A stretch of 64,000 bases of DNA, taken from Burkholderia cepacia. GTDB lineage: Bacteria; Pseudomonadota; Gammaproteobacteria; Burkholderiales; Burkholderiaceae. The notes under the pieces were generated by a model. The model ran no database searches and was not told the DNA's origin. It was given only the letters and a program-made list of their open reading frames with translations. The DNA is taken from contig NZ_CP013443.1 of NCBI RefSeq assembly GCF_001718835.1, positions 372,001 through 436,000 of the forward strand, read 5' to 3'. Below are positions 40,358 to 48,302 of the stretch, piece after piece. Position 1 is the first letter of the stretch. Each line of letters opens with the position of its first letter. The position numbers and the translations under genes are program-made.

Positions 40358-41845
40358 ATGGAAGCATTCGCGCAAGGGCTGATCGACGCCGTCAACGGCG
40401 TGCTGTGGAACTACGTGCTGATCGCGCTGCTGCTCGGCGCCGGTGCGTGGTTCACGTTGCGGTTCCGGATGATCCAGCTGAAGGCGCTGTTCCTCAGCAT
40501 GAAACTGGTCGGCAGCAAGGGCGAGCCGGGCAGCATCTCGTCGTTCCAGGCCTTCGCGACCGGGCTCGCGAGCCGCGTCGGCACCGGCAACATTGCCGGC
40601 GTCGCGGTCGCGCTGACTGTCGGCGGGCCGGGCGCGATCTTCTGGATGTGGATGACCGCGCTGGTCGGGATGTCGTCCGCGTTCGTCGAGGCGACGCTCG
40701 CGCAGATCTTCAAGGTGTCGCACCCGGACGGCAGCTATCGCGGCGGTCCCGCGTACTACATCCAGACGGGCCTGCGTTCGCGCGGCTTCGGCGTGCTGTT
40801 CTCGCTGTCGCTGATCCTCGCGTTCGGTTTCGTGTTCAACGCGGTGCAGGCGAACGCGATCGCCGACGCATTCCACACGTCGTTCGGCTGGCGCCGCGAG
40901 ACGGTCGGCCTCGGCCTCGTGCTGCTTTCCGCGCCGATCATCTTCGGCGGCATCCGCCGCATCGCGACGGTCGCGCAGGTGATCGTGCCGCTGATGGCGA
41001 TCGGCTATCTCGCGCTCGCGGTCTATGCGGTCGCGACGCACATCGCGCTCGTGCCGGACGTGATCGCGCTGATCGTGAAGAGCGCCTTCGGTCTCGAGCA
41101 GGCGGCAGGCGGCCTGACCGGCTACGCGGTCAGCCAGGCGATCGCGATCGGCGTGAAGCGCGGGCTGTTCTCGAACGAGGCGGGGATGGGCAGCGCGCCG
41201 AACGCGGCCGCGACCGCGAGCACGCGGCATCCCGTCACGCAGGGGCTGATCCAGATGCTCGGCGTGTTCGTCGACACGATCGTGATCTGCAGCGCGACCG
41301 CGTTCGTGATCCTGCTGTCGGGCCAGTATGAAGTCGGTACGGGGATGGAGGGCGCGGCGCTCACGCAGCGCGCGATCTCGAGCCACGTCGGCGACTGGGG
41401 CGGCATCTACATGGCCGTCGCGATCTTCTTCCTCGCGTTTTCGTCGGTGATCGGCAACTACGCGTATGCGGAGGGCAACGTCGAATTCGTCACGAAGCGG
41501 CGCGGCGTGCTGCCGCTGTTCCGTGTCGCGGTGCTCGGCATGGTGATGTTCGGCAGCGTCGGGCAACTGCCGCTCGTGTGGGCGATGGCCGATACGAGCA
41601 TGGGGTTGATGGCGATCATCAACCTGATCGCGATCCTTGCGCTCGGCAAGCATGCGCACGCCGCGTGGGCCGACTATCGCCGCCAGCGCGCGGCGGGCAT
41701 CGCCGATCCGGTGTTCACGCGCAACACGATCCCCGAGCTCGCGCGCGTGCTGCCGGCCGACGTGTGGGGCGAGCACGGCCCGCTGCCGCAGCGTCCGGCG
41801 GCAGCGCCTGCAACCGGCGTCGCGACGGGCGTCGCGGCCAACTGA
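40358..41845 (+). CDS. Alanine/glycine:cation symporter (AGCS family)
   Basis: A 495-residue sodium- or proton-coupled amino-acid symporter with about eleven helices. Family motifs are FQAFATGLASRVGTGNIAGV near residue 60-80, GGPAYYIQTGLRSRGFG, and NEAGMGSAPNAAATA, which helps form the substrate site. The last 30 residues are alanine-rich. It is followed after 2 bases by thpR. Confidence 0.94.
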   Translation: MEAFAQGLIDAVNGVLWNYVLIALLLGAGAWFTLRFRMIQLKALFLSMKLVGSKGEPGSISSFQAFATGLASRVGTGNIAGVAVALTVGGPGAIFWMWMTALVGMSSAFVEATLAQIFKVSHPDGSYRGGPAYYIQTGLRSRGFGVLFSLSLILAFGFVFNAVQANAIADAFHTSFGWRRETVGLGLVLLSAPIIFGGIRRIATVAQVIVPLMAIGYLALAVYAVATHIALVPDVIALIVKSAFGLEQAAGGLTGYAVSQAIAIGVKRGLFSNEAGMGSAPNAAATASTRHPVTQGLIQMLGVFVDTIVICSATAFVILLSGQYEVGTGMEGAALTQRAISSHVGDWGGIYMAVAIFFLAFSSVIGNYAYAEGNVEFVTKRRGVLPLFRVAVLGMVMFGSVGQLPLVWAMADTSMGLMAIINLIAILALGKHAHAAWADYRRQRAAGIADPVFTRNTIPELARVLPADVWGEHGPLPQRPAAAPATGVATGVAAN

Positions 41846-41847
41846 CC

Positions 41848-42432
41848 ATGAACGGCGACCGGCTCCGTGCGTTCGTCGCGCTGATGCCCGATGCGGCCTC
41901 GCGCGACGCGCTGCACGCGTTGCCGGTCACCCGCGGGGCGCGGCGCACGCTGCCCGCGCAACTGCACATGACGCTCGCGTTCATCGGCGCGATCGAACGG
42001 GACCGATGCGACGCGCTGGCCGCGCATCTGCCCGCGCTCGCGGCCGCGCACGCATTGCCGCTGCAGCAGGTCGAGCGGATCGCGTGGTGGCCGAGCCTGC
42101 CGCGCGCGAGGCTGATCGTCGCGGAGCTCGGCGTCGAGCCGGCGCTGGTCGCGCTGAACGACGCGCTGGTGGCCGCGTTGCGGGACGTCGGCATGCCGAC
42201 CGATCGCCGGCCGTTCCGGCCGCACGTGACGCTCGCGCGGCTGCCGCGCGATGCGGTCGGCCAGCCCGCGCACGGCGGCGAGCTGCGCCAGCCGGTCGAA
42301 TTGCATTTCGAAGCGCTGACGTTGTTCGAAAGCGTGCTGTCGCACACGGGGGCGTCGCATCGCCCGCTGGTGTCGGCGCCGCTTGCGCTGGCGGATGCGC
42401 AGGGAAGAGGAGAGGGCCCGCTGCCGGCGTAG
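41848..42432 (+). CDS. thpR: RNA 2',3'-cyclic phosphodiesterase (2'-5' RNA ligase family)
   Basis: A 194-residue member of the 2H phosphoesterase superfamily. Both catalytic HxTx motifs are visible: HMTLAFIG (His39 region) and HVTLARLP in the C-terminal half. FESVLSHTGASHRPLV is the last strand. Start MNGDRLRAFVALMPD is chosen; the frame further upstream overlaps agcS. Known relatives open cyclic phosphates on RNA and can ligate tRNA halves in vitro; the role in cells is unclear. Confidence 0.88.
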   Translation: MNGDRLRAFVALMPDAASRDALHALPVTRGARRTLPAQLHMTLAFIGAIERDRCDALAAHLPALAAAHALPLQQVERIAWWPSLPRARLIVAELGVEPALVALNDALVAALRDVGMPTDRRPFRPHVTLARLPRDAVGQPAHGGELRQPVELHFEALTLFESVLSHTGASHRPLVSAPLALADAQGRGEGPLPA

Positions 42433-42442
42433 GCGGGCCATG

Positions 42443-42489
42443 CCGGGCGGGCGGCCGGGACGCTCGACGCGCACCGGCCGCACGCCCGG
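42443..42489. terminator. Long GC-rich hairpin between converging genes
   Basis: CCGGGCGGGCGGCCGG (42443-42458) and CCGGCCGCACGCCCGG (42474-42489) pair with one mismatch, giving a 16-bp arm and a 15-base loop. There is no T-run on either side, so if it ends transcription it does so without the normal intrinsic signal. Confidence 0.5.
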
Positions 42490-42493
42490 GCGA

Positions 42494-44263
42494 TTACGCA
42501 GCGACCTTGTCGCTGTCGTTCACGCGCTCGACGTTGATCGTGCCGACGTGGAACGCGGCCAGCGATTCGCGGTGCGCGATGCTGACGATCGCGGCCTTCG
42601 GCAGCCGTTCGGCGAACAGGTGGTACAGGCGTGCCTCGTTGTCGGCGTCGAGCGCGCTCGTCGCTTCGTCGAGGAACAGGAAGTCGGGCTTGTGCAGCAG
42701 CACGCGCGCGCCGGCAAGGCGCTGCTGTTCGCCCGGCGACAGCACGCGGGTCCAGTGCGCGGTCTCGTCGAGGCGCTCGGCATAATCCTCGAGGCGGCAT
42801 GCGCGCAGCGCGTCGCGGCAGGCTTCGTCGCTGAACGCGTCGGCCGTCGCCGGATAGGTGAGCGCGGCCTTCAGCGTGCCGATCGGCAGATAGCTCGTTT
42901 GCGGCACGAACATCATCCGCGCGCCGACCGGCGCATCGATCGCGCCGTCGCCGAACGGCCAGAGCCCCGCGAGCGCGCGCATGAACGTGCTCTTGCCGGA
43001 ACCCGACTTGCCGATCACGAGCCAGCGCGAGCCGGGCTCGATCGTGACGCTGCCGATGTTCGCGAGCGCGTTGCCGTTGGGCAGCGCGAGCTTGAGCGAC
43101 GACGTCGACAGCTTCGCGCCGTCGACGTAGTGCAGGTTGATGCCGCCGTGCTCGGTCGCGGGCGACAGGCTTTCCTTCAGGTGCGACGTGCCCATCACGC
43201 GCTTGAATTCACGCAGACGGTTGACGGTGGCGCGCCATTCGACGAGGGTCGAGTAACTGTTGATGAACCACGAGAACGAATCGCTGACGGTGCCGAACGC
43301 GGACGAGATCTGCATCAGCACGCCGAACGAGAACGCGCCCGCGAAATAACGCGGCGCGGCGACGACGAGCGGGAAGATGATCGCGATCTGCCCGTAGAAG
43401 CTCAGCACGAACGTGAGCCGCTTCGTGTACTTCATCACGCGCCACCAGTTGTCGCGGATGCGCATGAAGAGGTTTTGCGCGTTGCCGGTCTCGGTCTTCT
43501 CGCCGTCGTAGAACGCGATCTGCTCGGCGTTCTCGCGCACGCGGATCAGCCCGAAGCGGAAGTCGGCCTCGACGCGCTGCTGCTGGTAGTTGATCGACAC
43601 GAGCGGGTGGCCGACCTTCTGGATGATCAGCGAGCCGACCACCGCGTACAGCGCCGCCGCCCACACCATGTAGCCGGGGATCGTGATCGGCGTCGCGCCG
43701 AGCGAGAACGTCAGCGCGCCGGCGAGCGACCACAGGATCGTGATGAACGACACGAGCGTGACGACCGTCGACAGCAGGTCGAGCGACAGCGCGAGCGTGG
43801 TCGTCGAGAACGACTGAAGGTCGTCGGTGATCCGCTGGTCGGGGTTGTCGGCGAGACGGTCACGTTCGATCCGGTAGAACGCGCGATCGCCGAGCCACTG
43901 GCCGAGAAAGCGGTCGGTGAGCCACTGGCGCCAGCGGAAGCCGAGCATCTGCCGCAGGTAGCGGCCGTACACGGCGAGGATGATGAACGCGAACGCGAGC
44001 GCGGAGAACTGCATCAGCAGGTTCGGGAAGTCGTGGACGTCCTTCGACTGCAGCGCGTTGTAGAACTCCGCGTTCCACTTGTTCAGCCGGACGTTGATCC
44101 AGACCACGCAGAGGTTGATCGCGATGATCGCGACCAGCAGGCCCCATGCGATTTTCCATTCGGACGATACCCAGTAGGGCTTGATGAGGCTCCATGCGGA
44201 TACCGGGCGCTCGTCCTGCGGCGCGTCGGAGGCGGAGCGGACGGGATCGATCGATTGGGTCAT
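42494..44263 (-). CDS. SbmA/BacA-like ABC transporter (membrane domain fused to ATPase)
   Basis: A 589-residue protein combining a membrane domain of the SbmA/BacA (ABC_membrane_2) type with an ATPase, as in E. coli YddA. Membrane part to about residue 340: SSEWKIAWGLLVAIIAINLC, MQFSALAFAFIILAVYGRYL, WRQWLTDRFLGQWLGDRAFY. ATPase part: Walker A GKSGSGKST, signature-like SPGEQQRLAGARVLL, Walker B FLFLDEATSALD, switch SIAHRE. Related proteins import peptides, vitamin B12 or bleomycin-like drugs. Substrate here is unknown. Confidence 0.88.
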   Translation of the reverse strand: MTQSIDPVRSASDAPQDERPVSAWSLIKPYWVSSEWKIAWGLLVAIIAINLCVVWINVRLNKWNAEFYNALQSKDVHDFPNLLMQFSALAFAFIILAVYGRYLRQMLGFRWRQWLTDRFLGQWLGDRAFYRIERDRLADNPDQRITDDLQSFSTTTLALSLDLLSTVVTLVSFITILWSLAGALTFSLGATPITIPGYMVWAAALYAVVGSLIIQKVGHPLVSINYQQQRVEADFRFGLIRVRENAEQIAFYDGEKTETGNAQNLFMRIRDNWWRVMKYTKRLTFVLSFYGQIAIIFPLVVAAPRYFAGAFSFGVLMQISSAFGTVSDSFSWFINSYSTLVEWRATVNRLREFKRVMGTSHLKESLSPATEHGGINLHYVDGAKLSTSSLKLALPNGNALANIGSVTIEPGSRWLVIGKSGSGKSTFMRALAGLWPFGDGAIDAPVGARMMFVPQTSYLPIGTLKAALTYPATADAFSDEACRDALRACRLEDYAERLDETAHWTRVLSPGEQQRLAGARVLLHKPDFLFLDEATSALDADNEARLYHLFAERLPKAAIVSIAHRESLAAFHVGTINVERVNDSDKVAA

Positions 44264-44500
44264 GTGCTTCCTGATGAGTAGCCGGCGCGCGGGCCGGGCG
44301 AAGCCGGGCGCGCGCCGCGATACGGCGGGCCGGAAAAAGGCGCCGGATGACGGCGGGCGTCGCGAATTGTGGTCCGCCCGTCTTAAACGGCACTTAAGGC
44401 CGGCGGTGACGCGGCAACCGGCGCGCCCAAGCGCACCGGCCTGCGGGCATTGTGCCAGAGCGGCGCGGCACGTCGGCGAATTTGCCGCAAGGGGGACAGT
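44264..44500. other. Intergenic region upstream of the thi riboswitch
   Basis: No gene is seen in these 237 bases. The region separates the divergent SbmA-like gene and the thi operon and should contain the promoter of the former. It is GC-rich with only short inverted repeats. No clear sigma-70 pair was found on the minus strand. Confidence 0.4.
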
Positions 44501-44530
44501 TTGCGGCGCTTTCCGCTTTTATGGTCTAAT
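44501..44530 (+). promoter_or_regulatory. Probable promoter of the thiOSGE operon
   Basis: TTGCGG (44501-44506) and TCTAAT (44525-44530) are separated by 18 bases, which would start the transcript near 44537, just ahead of the P1 helix of the riboswitch. Confidence 0.45.
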
Positions 44531-44540
44531 GGCCGACGAC

Positions 44541-44642
44541 GAAACAGGGGTGCTTTGTCGCGCGGCCGGCAGATGTTCCGGGCAGCGAGGCTGAGAAAGA
44601 CCCTTCGCACCCGATCCGGGTAATACCGGCGAGGGAAGTTTC
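44541..44642 (+). ncRNA. TPP riboswitch (THI element)
   Basis: The conserved thiamine pyrophosphate aptamer is plain: P1 pairs GAAAC (44541-44545) with GTTTC (44638-44642), GGGGTGC follows on the 5' side, CTGAGA lies at 44591-44596 in the pyrimidine-binding arm, and ACCCGATCCGGGTAATACC near 44609-44627 forms the pyrophosphate-binding arm, followed by GCGAGGGAA. Ligand binding should lower expression of thiO-thiS-thiG-thiE downstream. Confidence 0.96.
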
Positions 44643-44656
44643 TGATCCCGCCGGGT

Positions 44657-44686
44657 CGCGCTGGCTGCGTCCCCATTGCCAGCGCG
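44657..44686 (+). promoter_or_regulatory. Hairpin in the riboswitch expression platform
   Basis: CGCGCTGGC (44657-44665) pairs perfectly with GCCAGCGCG (44678-44686) around a 12-base loop, 14 bases after the aptamer. A second GC-rich arm, CCGGC/GCCGG near 44701-44716, is followed by TTTCGTCCTTTT. These may form the switch between terminated and full-length transcript. Confidence 0.5.
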
Positions 44687-44757
44687 CTGTTCCGTCCGGC
44701 CGGCCTTTGCTGCCGGTTTCGTCCTTTTGGGTACGCGCATTGCGCGTTACGGAAGGA

Positions 44758-44871
44758 ATGATGACCGCACAATCTTCAGTCTTTTGTCCCGCCCCGCGCG
44801 CGTTCGCACGGGATCGCGCACGCGTGTCCGCTCCGCATGGACGCGCTTTTCGCGGGGAGGGCGTCCAATGA
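44758..44871 (+). CDS. Leader ORF coupled to thiO (37 residues)
   Basis: A short frame, MMTAQSSVFCPAPRAFARDR onward, ending with FRGEGVQ. GGAAGGA lies directly ahead of the double ATG, which is a better ribosome binding site than most in the window. Its stop codon overlaps the thiO start as ATGA, so ribosomes leaving it can start thiO. It lies 115 bases after the riboswitch. Peptide function is unknown; the arrangement suggests that the TPP switch acts on this start and thiO follows by coupling. Confidence 0.5.
   Translation: MMTAQSSVFCPAPRAFARDRARVSAPHGRAFRGEGVQ
44839..44866 (+). promoter_or_regulatory. Hairpin enclosing the thiO ribosome binding site
   Basis: GGACGC (44839-44844) pairs with GCGTCC (44861-44866), placing the thiO Shine-Dalgarno GGGGAGG (44854-44860) in the loop or lower stem. 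It would hinder direct entry of ribosomes at thiO unless the leader ORF is translated through it. Confidence 0.45.
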
Positions 44872-46004
44872 GCACGCCAACGTCTCGCCCCGATTTCGCG
44901 GTGCTCGGCGGCGGCCTCGTCGGCCGCCTGATCGCATGGCGGCTCGCGGGCGACGGCCATCGCGTCGCGCTTTACGAGCGCGGCGGCCCGGACGGCGAGC
45001 AGTCGGCCGCGTGGATCGCGGCTGCCATGCTCGCACCGCTCGCGGAAGCGGCGAGCGCGGAGCTGCTGATCACCGAGCTCGGCGCCGCGTCGCTCGCGCG
45101 CTGGCCGCAGTGGCTCGCGGAACTGCCCGAACCCGTCTTCTTCCAGCATCACGGCACGCTCGTCGTCTGGCATCACGCGGACCGCGCGGAGGCGCCGCTG
45201 TTCGAGCGGCGCGTGCGCGCGAACGCGCCGGCCGGCCTGTTCGACAGCGGCTTCGTGACCCTCGCCGGCGCGCAGGTCGACGCGGCCGAGCCGGTGCTCG
45301 CGGGCCGCTTCGCGCGCGGCCTGCTGCTGCCGAACGAAGGCCAGCTCGACAATCGCCAGGCGCTGCGCGCGCTCGCGGCCGGCCTCGCCGAGCGCGGCGT
45401 CGACCTGCACTGGCACGTCACGATCGACGATGCGAACCTGCCCGCCGCGCATTTCACGATCGATTGCCGCGGGCTCGGCGCGAAACCCGCGCTGCCCGCG
45501 TTGCGCGGCATCCGCGGCGAAGTCGCGCGCGTGCGCGCGCCCGGCATCGGGCTCACCCGGCCCGTGCGGCTGCTGCATCCGCGCTACCCGCTGTACATCG
45601 CACCGAAGCAGGACGATCTCTACGTGATCGGCGCGACCGAGGTGGAGGGCGAGGACATGTCGCCCGTCAGCGTGCGCTCCGCGCTCGAACTGCTGAGCGC
45701 GGCGTTCTCCGTGCATCCGGCGTTCGGCGAGGCGCGCATCCTCGAACTCAATGCGCAGTGCCGGCCGACGCTGCCCGATCATCGCCCGGCGGTGATCTGG
45801 GACGGTGCGTCGACGCTCGCCGTCAACGGCCTGTACCGGCACGGCTTCATGATCGCGCCGGAAGTCGCGCACGCGGCGGTCGCGCTCGCCGAAGCCGCGC
45901 TCGGCGGCGCGTTCGGCGATGCCGACGCGTTCGCCGCGTGGCGCGACGCCGGGCGCTGGCCGGCGCTCCTTCATCACCGCAACGACGCGCGCCAGCCGGC
46001 CTGA
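44868..46004 (+). CDS. thiO: Glycine oxidase ThiO (thiazole synthesis)
   Basis: A 378-residue FAD-dependent amine oxidase making dehydroglycine for the thiazole ring. The dinucleotide-binding site is FAVLGGGLVGRLIAWRLAGD, followed by the acidic EADR-like LYERGG; substrate-side GASTLAVNGLYRHGFMIAP is the C-terminal FAD motif. GGGGAGGGCGTCCA precedes the ATG. It is the first full gene of thiO-thiS-thiG-thiE, all downstream of the TPP switch. Family assignment is good, although D-amino-acid oxidase side activities are common. Confidence 0.9.
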   Translation: MSTPTSRPDFAVLGGGLVGRLIAWRLAGDGHRVALYERGGPDGEQSAAWIAAAMLAPLAEAASAELLITELGAASLARWPQWLAELPEPVFFQHHGTLVVWHHADRAEAPLFERRVRANAPAGLFDSGFVTLAGAQVDAAEPVLAGRFARGLLLPNEGQLDNRQALRALAAGLAERGVDLHWHVTIDDANLPAAHFTIDCRGLGAKPALPALRGIRGEVARVRAPGIGLTRPVRLLHPRYPLYIAPKQDDLYVIGATEVEGEDMSPVSVRSALELLSAAFSVHPAFGEARILELNAQCRPTLPDHRPAVIWDGASTLAVNGLYRHGFMIAPEVAHAAVALAEAALGGAFGDADAFAAWRDAGRWPALLHHRNDARQPA

Positions 46005-46036
46005 CGCGCACCGCCGACCGAATTCGACGAAGCCTC

Positions 46037-46234
46037 ATGGATATCCAGATCAACCAACAGAACCTGACGTTGCCCGACGGCGCAACGGTGGCCGACGCGC
46101 TCGCCGCGTACGGCGCGCGTCCGCCGTATGCGGTCGCGCTGAACGGCAATTTCGTCGCGCGCACGCAGCATGCGGCGCGCGCGCTCGCGGCGGGCGACAG
46201 GCTCGACGTCGTGCACCCCGTCGCGGGCGGCTGA
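46037..46234 (+). CDS. thiS: Sulfur carrier protein ThiS
   Basis: A 65-residue ubiquitin-like protein ending in the required Gly-Gly (HPVAGG). The C-terminal glycine becomes a thiocarboxylate that gives sulfur to the thiazole. The start MDIQINQQNLTLPDGATVAD and the core ALNGNFVARTQHA are typical. It lies 32 bases after thiO and 38 before thiG. Confidence 0.95.
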   Translation: MDIQINQQNLTLPDGATVADALAAYGARPPYAVALNGNFVARTQHAARALAAGDRLDVVHPVAGG

Positions 46235-46272
46235 GCGCCGCCGGTTCGTCCCCGCTCTTTCAGGAAAACGAC

Positions 46273-47088
46273 ATGACGTCCCTCACCTCCGCCGACGCGC
46301 TGACGCTGTACGGCGAAACCTTCGCAAGCCGCGTGCTGATCGGCACGTCGCGCTATCCGTCGCTGCAGTCGCTGTCCGATTCGATCGTCGCGTCGCGCCC
46401 CGGGATGGTGACGGTCGCGCTGCGCCGCCAGATGACGGGCGGCACGGCCGAAGCCGGCTTCTTCGACCTGCTCAAGCGCCACGCGGTGCCGCTCTTGCCG
46501 AACACGGCCGGCTGCCAGACCGTCGCCGAAGCCGTGACGACCGCGCACATGGCGCGCGAGGTGTTCGACACCGACTGGATCAAGCTCGAGCTGATCGGCG
46601 ACGACTACACGCTGCAGCCCGATCCGGTCGGGCTGATCGAGGCGGCCGCGCAACTGGTCAAGGACGGCTTCAAGGTGCTGCCGTACTGCACCGAGGATCT
46701 CGTGATCGGCAGGCGCCTGCTCGACGTCGGCTGCGAGGCGCTGATGCCGTGGGGCGCGCCGATCGGCACGGGCAAGGGGGTCGTGAACCCGTACGGCCTG
46801 CGCGTGCTGCGCGAGCGCCTGCCCGACGTGCCGCTGATCGTCGACGCGGGGCTCGGCGTGCCGTCGCACGCGTGCCAGGTGATGGAATGGGGCTTCGACG
46901 GCGTGTTGCTGAACACCGCCGTGTCGCAGGCCACGCACCCCGAGATCATGGCGCGCGCATTTGCGCAGGGTGTCGAAGCGGGACGTGCCGCGTATCTGGC
47001 GGGGCCGATGGACGCGCGCGAGACCGCGCACGCCAGCACGCCGGTCGTCGGGATGCCGTTCTGGCACCAGGACGGGGGCGGCGCATGA
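46273..47088 (+). CDS. thiG: Thiazole synthase ThiG
   Basis: A 271-residue TIM-barrel enzyme that builds thiazole phosphate from DXP, dehydroglycine and ThiS thiocarboxylate. Core segments: GTSRYPSLQSL, MVTVALRRQMTG, LPNTAGCQTVAEAV, and the lysine-bearing WIKLELIGDDYTLQPDPVGL (Schiff base to DXP). PWGAPIGTGKGVVNPYGL is the phosphate site. It overlaps thiE by ATGA. Confidence 0.96.
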   Translation: MTSLTSADALTLYGETFASRVLIGTSRYPSLQSLSDSIVASRPGMVTVALRRQMTGGTAEAGFFDLLKRHAVPLLPNTAGCQTVAEAVTTAHMAREVFDTDWIKLELIGDDYTLQPDPVGLIEAAAQLVKDGFKVLPYCTEDLVIGRRLLDVGCEALMPWGAPIGTGKGVVNPYGLRVLRERLPDVPLIVDAGLGVPSHACQVMEWGFDGVLLNTAVSQATHPEIMARAFAQGVEAGRAAYLAGPMDARETAHASTPVVGMPFWHQDGGGA

Positions 47089-48218
47089 GCGCGGGGCTGG
47101 CCGCCGCATTCTGGCCGCCGGCCGACGAACTGGCCGAAGCGGCCGAACGGATTCGCGCCCGGCTGGGCGACTGGCCGGGCGCCGCCGCGGCGTGGCGGCT
47201 GTGCGTCGCGGTGCCCGACGCGCCGGCCGACGGCGACGTGCTGATCGTATCGGCCGGCGACCGTGCCGCGCAGGCGCGCGCGTCGGCCGCGTCGCGGCCT
47301 GCGTCGCCGGGCGTGGCGGTCGTCGAATTCGGCGAGCGCCGCGCGGTGCTGCACCGCGCGGGCGAACGCATCGCGCTCGACGCCGCGCATCCGCTCGCGG
47401 ACGACTGGATTGCCGCGCTCGCCGCGTTCCTCGACTGCGGCTTTGCGCCGGTCGACGCGCTGGTGCTGGCGCTGGCCTGGCGCGACGGCGACGAGGCCGC
47501 CGCCGATGACGACGCAGGCGCATGGCCGGTGAACCCCGCGCGGTTCCCGCGTGTCGCCGGGCTGCCGGCCGCGCCGGAGCCCGCGTTCGCGCCGTGCCCC
47601 GCGCGGCTCGGCCTCTACCCGGTCGTGCCGGACGCCGAATGGGTCGAGCGCGTGCTCGATTGCGGCGTGCGGACCGTGCAACTGCGCGTGAAAGGCGCCG
47701 CGCCGGACCTGCTGCGCGCGGAAATCGCTCGTGCCGTCGCGGCCGGGCGCCGCCATCCCGATGCGCGCGTGTTCATCAACGATCACTGGCAGATCGCCGT
47801 AGAAGAGGGGGCGTACGGGGTTCATCTGGGTCAGGAAGACCTCGAAACGGCCGATCTGGCCGCGATCGCGCGCGCGGGCCTGCGGCTCGGACTTTCGAGC
47901 CACGGTTATTACGAAATGTTGCGGGCATTGCACGAGCGCCCGAGCTACCTCGCGCTCGGCCCCGTCTACGCGACCGCGACCAAGGCCGTCGCCGCGCCGC
48001 CGCAGGGCCTGGCGCGGATTGCCCGCTATGCGCGCTTCGCGGGCGCGCGGGCGCCGCTCGTCGCGATCGGCGGGGTGGGGCTCGACGCGCTGCCCGCCGT
48101 GCTGGCGACGGGTGTCGGCAGTGTCGCAGTGGTCAGTGCGGTGACCGGGGCCGCGGATTACCGGGCAAGGATTATTGCGTTGCAGCAATGTTTTCCCGGA
48201 CAATTTGACAATCATTGA
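47085..48218 (+). CDS. thiE: Thiamine-phosphate synthase ThiE with N-terminal extension
   Basis: A 377-residue protein, compared with about 210 for ordinary ThiE. The C-terminal 205 residues (from about 173) are a full ThiE barrel: TVQLRVK, FINDHWQIAVEEGAYGVHLG, LGLSSHGYYE, LALGPVYATATK, PLVAIGGV. It joins HMP-PP and thiazole phosphate. The first 170 residues are alanine-rich, with a helix-strand pattern and a segment FLDCGFAPVDALVLALAWR that loosely recalls the end of ThiD kinases, but no kinase active-site motif is visible. Function of that part is unknown. Confidence 0.88.
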   Translation: MSAGLAAAFWPPADELAEAAERIRARLGDWPGAAAAWRLCVAVPDAPADGDVLIVSAGDRAAQARASAASRPASPGVAVVEFGERRAVLHRAGERIALDAAHPLADDWIAALAAFLDCGFAPVDALVLALAWRDGDEAAADDDAGAWPVNPARFPRVAGLPAAPEPAFAPCPARLGLYPVVPDAEWVERVLDCGVRTVQLRVKGAAPDLLRAEIARAVAAGRRHPDARVFINDHWQIAVEEGAYGVHLGQEDLETADLAAIARAGLRLGLSSHGYYEMLRALHERPSYLALGPVYATATKAVAAPPQGLARIARYARFAGARAPLVAIGGVGLDALPAVLATGVGSVAVVSAVTGAADYRARIIALQQCFPGQFDNH

Positions 48219-48240
48219 CCGCAGGGCCCGGAACGGCGTC

Positions 48241-48270
48241 ACGACATCATTCCAATGCAGGCCCTATAAT
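48241..48270 (+). promoter_or_regulatory. Probable promoter of the mla operon
   Basis: A perfect TATAAT (48265-48270) lies 18 bases after ACGACA (48241-48246), which matches TTGACA at four of six positions. Transcription would start near 48277, 26 bases before mlaF. Confidence 0.6.
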
Positions 48271-48302
48271 TCGGCGTTCTGCGTAAAAGGACTGTCAGCT
48301 CC

